From Leifsonia sp. ku-ls (lineage in GTDB: Bacteria > Actinomycetota > Actinomycetes > Actinomycetales > Microbacteriaceae): 64,000 nt of DNA. The number at the start of each line of letters is the position of its first letter. Within the stretch, counting starts at the first letter, position 1. Positions 62,088 to 64,000 of the stretch are shown in pieces. Location of the stretch: NCBI GenBank assembly GCA_003367665.1, contig QKXI01000016.1, forward strand, positions 26,467 to 90,466, given 5' to 3'. Made by a program: the position numbers and the translations under genes. The notes beneath the pieces are model-generated. The model made no database searches. It saw nothing but the letters and a program-made list of their open reading frames with translations, and was not told the DNA's origin.

Positions 62088-63920
62088 TCAGGCGCCGGTG
62101 GCCGCCACCACGGAGAGCAGCGCCTCGCCGTACGCCTCGCGCTTCTTCGCCCCGATGCCGGAGATGCCGTCGAGGTCGGCCAGCGTGGCCGGCCGGGCGG
62201 ACGCGACAGCGCGCAGCGTGGCGTCGCCGAACACGATGTAGGCCGGGACGCCCTGCTCGCGCGCCTGCCCCGCCCGCCAGGTGCGGAGCGCCTGGAAGAG
62301 CGGCTCGTCCTCGGCCGAGACGCCGTCGGGCACCGCCGAGCGGGGGGACCGGGAGGGCCGCTCCAGCCGCTCCGGCTCGCGGCGCAGGACCACACGGCGG
62401 TCGCCCGAGAGCACGGCCGCGCTGTCCGGGGTGATGGTCAGGACGCCGTACTCGCCCTCCGGCTTGAGCAGCTCCTGGGCGATCAGCTGGCGGACGACGC
62501 CGCGCCACTGGCTCTCACTGAGGTCGTCGCCGATGGACCACGTCGCCAGCTGGTCGTGGCGGTACTGCTCGACGCGCGGCGTGCGCTTGCCGCGGAGGAT
62601 GTCGATCAGGTGCCCCGCGCCGAAGCGCTGGTTGCGCTCACGCTGCAGGCGCACGACGGTGGAGAGGAGCTTCTGGGCGGGAACCGTGCCGTCCCAGCTC
62701 TCGGGCGGGGTGAGGCAGGTGTCGCAGTTGCCGCACGGGCCGGACTGCTGGCCGAAGTAGCCGAGCAGGTTGATGCGGCGGCACTGCACGGTCTCGCAGA
62801 GGGCGAGCATAGCGTCCAGGTGCTGGGTCATGCGGCGCCGGTGCGCGAGGTCGCCGGGCGAGTCGTCGATCATGCGGCGCTGCTGCACGACGTCTTGCAG
62901 GCCATAGGCGAGCCAGGCCGTGGAGGGCAGGCCGTCGCGGCCGGCGCGGCCGGTCTCCTGGTAGTAGCCCTCGACCGACTTCGGCAGGTCGATGTGGGCG
63001 ACGAACCGCACGTCGGGCTTGTCGATGCCCATGCCGAACGCGATGGTGGCGACGACGATCACCCCGTCTTCCCGGAGGAAGCGCGCCTGCGTCGCCGCGC
63101 GCTGCGACGCCTCGAGCCCGGCGTGGTACGGCAGGGCGGTGAGGCCGCGGGCGGACAGGAACTCGGCCGTCTTCTCCACCGAGGCGCGAGACAGCGCGTA
63201 AACGATGCCGGCGTCGCCGGGGTGCTCGCTCGTGATGAAGTCGAGCAGCTGCTTGCGCGGCTCGACCTTCGGGACGATGCGGTACTGGATGTTGGGACGA
63301 TCGAAGTCGGAGACAAAGTGTTCCGCGCCTTCCAGCCGGAGGCGGCTGGTCAGCTCCCGGTGCGTCGCCTCGGTCGCCGTCGCCGTGAGCGCGATGCGCG
63401 GCACCTCCGGCCAGCGGTCGGCCAGCTCGGACAGCGCCAGGTAGTCGGGGCGGAAGTCGTGGCCCCACTGCGAGACGCAGTGCGCCTCGTCGATGGCGAA
63501 GAGGGCGATGCGCCCGCGCTCGAGGAAGCGCTTGGTCGCCTCGGACGACAGGCGCTCCGGCGCGACATACAGGATGTCGAGCTCGCCGGACAGGTACGCC
63601 CGCTCGACGGCGGCTCGCGCGGCACCGTCCTGCGTGGAGTTCAGGAACGCCGCCCGCACGCCGACCGCGGTGAGCGCGTCGACCTGATCCTGCATGAGCG
63701 CGATGAGGGGAGAGACCACCACGCCCGTGCCCTCGCGCAGCAGCGAGGGGATCTGGTAGCAGAGGCTCTTGCCGCCGCCGGTCGGCATGAGCACGACGGC
63801 GTCGCCGCCACCGACCACCCGCTCGATGATGGCCTGCTGCTGCCCGCGGAAGGCGTCGTACCCGAACACCGTGCGCAGCGCCTCGGCCGCGGAGGAGAAC
63901 CGCGGCGGCGTGGCGCGCAC
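62088..63920 (-). CDS. recQ: ATP-dependent DNA helicase RecQ
   Basis: A 610-residue (at least) 3'-5' helicase for recombination repair. Walker A VLMPTGGGKSLCYQ, DEAH box IDEAHCVSQWGHDFRPDY, GRAGRDG of the second RecA domain, zinc-binding Cys cluster (ALCETVQCRR, CGNCDTC), winged helix, and C-terminal HRDC (GDATLRAVASARP, GISGIGAKK). GTG 63920 is the first start in the window, but the frame remains open to base 64000 (Gly/Ala-rich), so the true start may lie outside. The 220 bases before 62088, up to the hexapeptide gene, hold no clear gene. Confidence 0.95.
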   Translation of the reverse strand: MRATPPRFSSAAEALRTVFGYDAFRGQQQAIIERVVGGGDAVVLMPTGGGKSLCYQIPSLLREGTGVVVSPLIALMQDQVDALTAVGVRAAFLNSTQDGAARAAVERAYLSGELDILYVAPERLSSEATKRFLERGRIALFAIDEAHCVSQWGHDFRPDYLALSELADRWPEVPRIALTATATEATHRELTSRLRLEGAEHFVSDFDRPNIQYRIVPKVEPRKQLLDFITSEHPGDAGIVYALSRASVEKTAEFLSARGLTALPYHAGLEASQRAATQARFLREDGVIVVATIAFGMGIDKPDVRFVAHIDLPKSVEGYYQETGRAGRDGLPSTAWLAYGLQDVVQQRRMIDDSPGDLAHRRRMTQHLDAMLALCETVQCRRINLLGYFGQQSGPCGNCDTCLTPPESWDGTVPAQKLLSTVVRLQRERNQRFGAGHLIDILRGKRTPRVEQYRHDQLATWSIGDDLSESQWRGVVRQLIAQELLKPEGEYGVLTITPDSAAVLSGDRRVVLRREPERLERPSRSPRSAVPDGVSAEDEPLFQALRTWRAGQAREQGVPAYIVFGDATLRAVASARPATLADLDGISGIGAKKREAYGEALLSVVAATGA

Positions 63921-64000
63921 CGGCCCGGCCGCCGAGAAGGCGTCGCGCGCGGTCGTCGCTGCGCCGGAGCCACCACCGGACCGGCCGCCGCCCGCCGCGC

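Overview
The window is GC-rich (about 70 percent by eye), densely packed actinobacterial DNA. Many genes start with GTG, ATGA/GTGA stop-start overlaps are frequent, and several genes look leaderless, with a TANNNT box 6-7 bases before the start codon. The gene families (MalFG-type sugar transporters without an own ATPase, ROK and GntR regulators, DUF4082 surface proteins, DUF1918) fit the Microbacteriaceae, for example a Leifsonia-like organism; this is inferred from gene content, not from a marker gene. No tRNA, rRNA, transposase, phage gene or CRISPR array was seen.

Left part (1-22.5 kb): two parallel sugar or amino-sugar uptake and catabolism loci. Locus 1 (about 0.6-10.3 kb) has a minus-strand operon (binding protein, two permeases, NagB-like deaminase, cytoplasmic GH3 hydrolase) divergent from a plus-strand pair (BadF-type sugar kinase, GH4 glycosidase) and a GntR/UTRA regulator. 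The divergent promoter region is strikingly symmetric and shares an operator-like word with the gntR upstream region. Locus 2 (about 14-20.4 kb) has a ROK repressor, a second BadF-type kinase, a binding protein, two permeases and a SIS-domain sugar-phosphate protein. Both lack an ABC ATPase, so a shared MsiK-type ATPase elsewhere is expected. Between them lie a MerR/MFS efflux pair and an SRPBCC-ArsR operon, each with a readable operator. Next come small membrane proteins and an aldo/keto reductase.

Centre (22.7-56 kb): a GT-C glycosyltransferase, an SRAP protein and a TolB-like protein, then a large exopolysaccharide (EPS) cluster. It holds a WcaJ-like initiating transferase, a WecG-GT2 fusion, a rhamnosyltransferase-like protein, two Wzz-like proteins, Wzy, Wzx, two more glycosyltransferases, and a nucleotide-amino-sugar set (Gfo/Idh, NAD-dependent epimerase, two DegT aminotransferases, two hexapeptide acetyltransferases). 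There are two secreted DUF4082 proteins; one of 1512 residues heads the minus-strand biosynthetic operon. A RES/Xre toxin-antitoxin pair sits inside the cluster. Four intergenic regions of the cluster share one promoter design: a C5-N4/5-G4/5 dyad 23-25 bases upstream of a TANNNT -10 box, plus copies of a TGAG-N6-TCA motif. The WcaJ-like gene also has a leader of about 285 nt with a small overlapping ORF and a nested 22-bp hairpin. I consider this EPS regulatory system the most likely undescribed feature here.

Right part (56-64 kb): housekeeping genes: proline iminopeptidase, neutral zinc metallopeptidase, malate dehydrogenase (probably leaderless), an acyl-CoA oxidase-type flavoprotein, a hexapeptide-repeat protein and RecQ. 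Two long inverted repeats (about 28 and 25 bp arms) lie next to the acyl-CoA oxidase gene.
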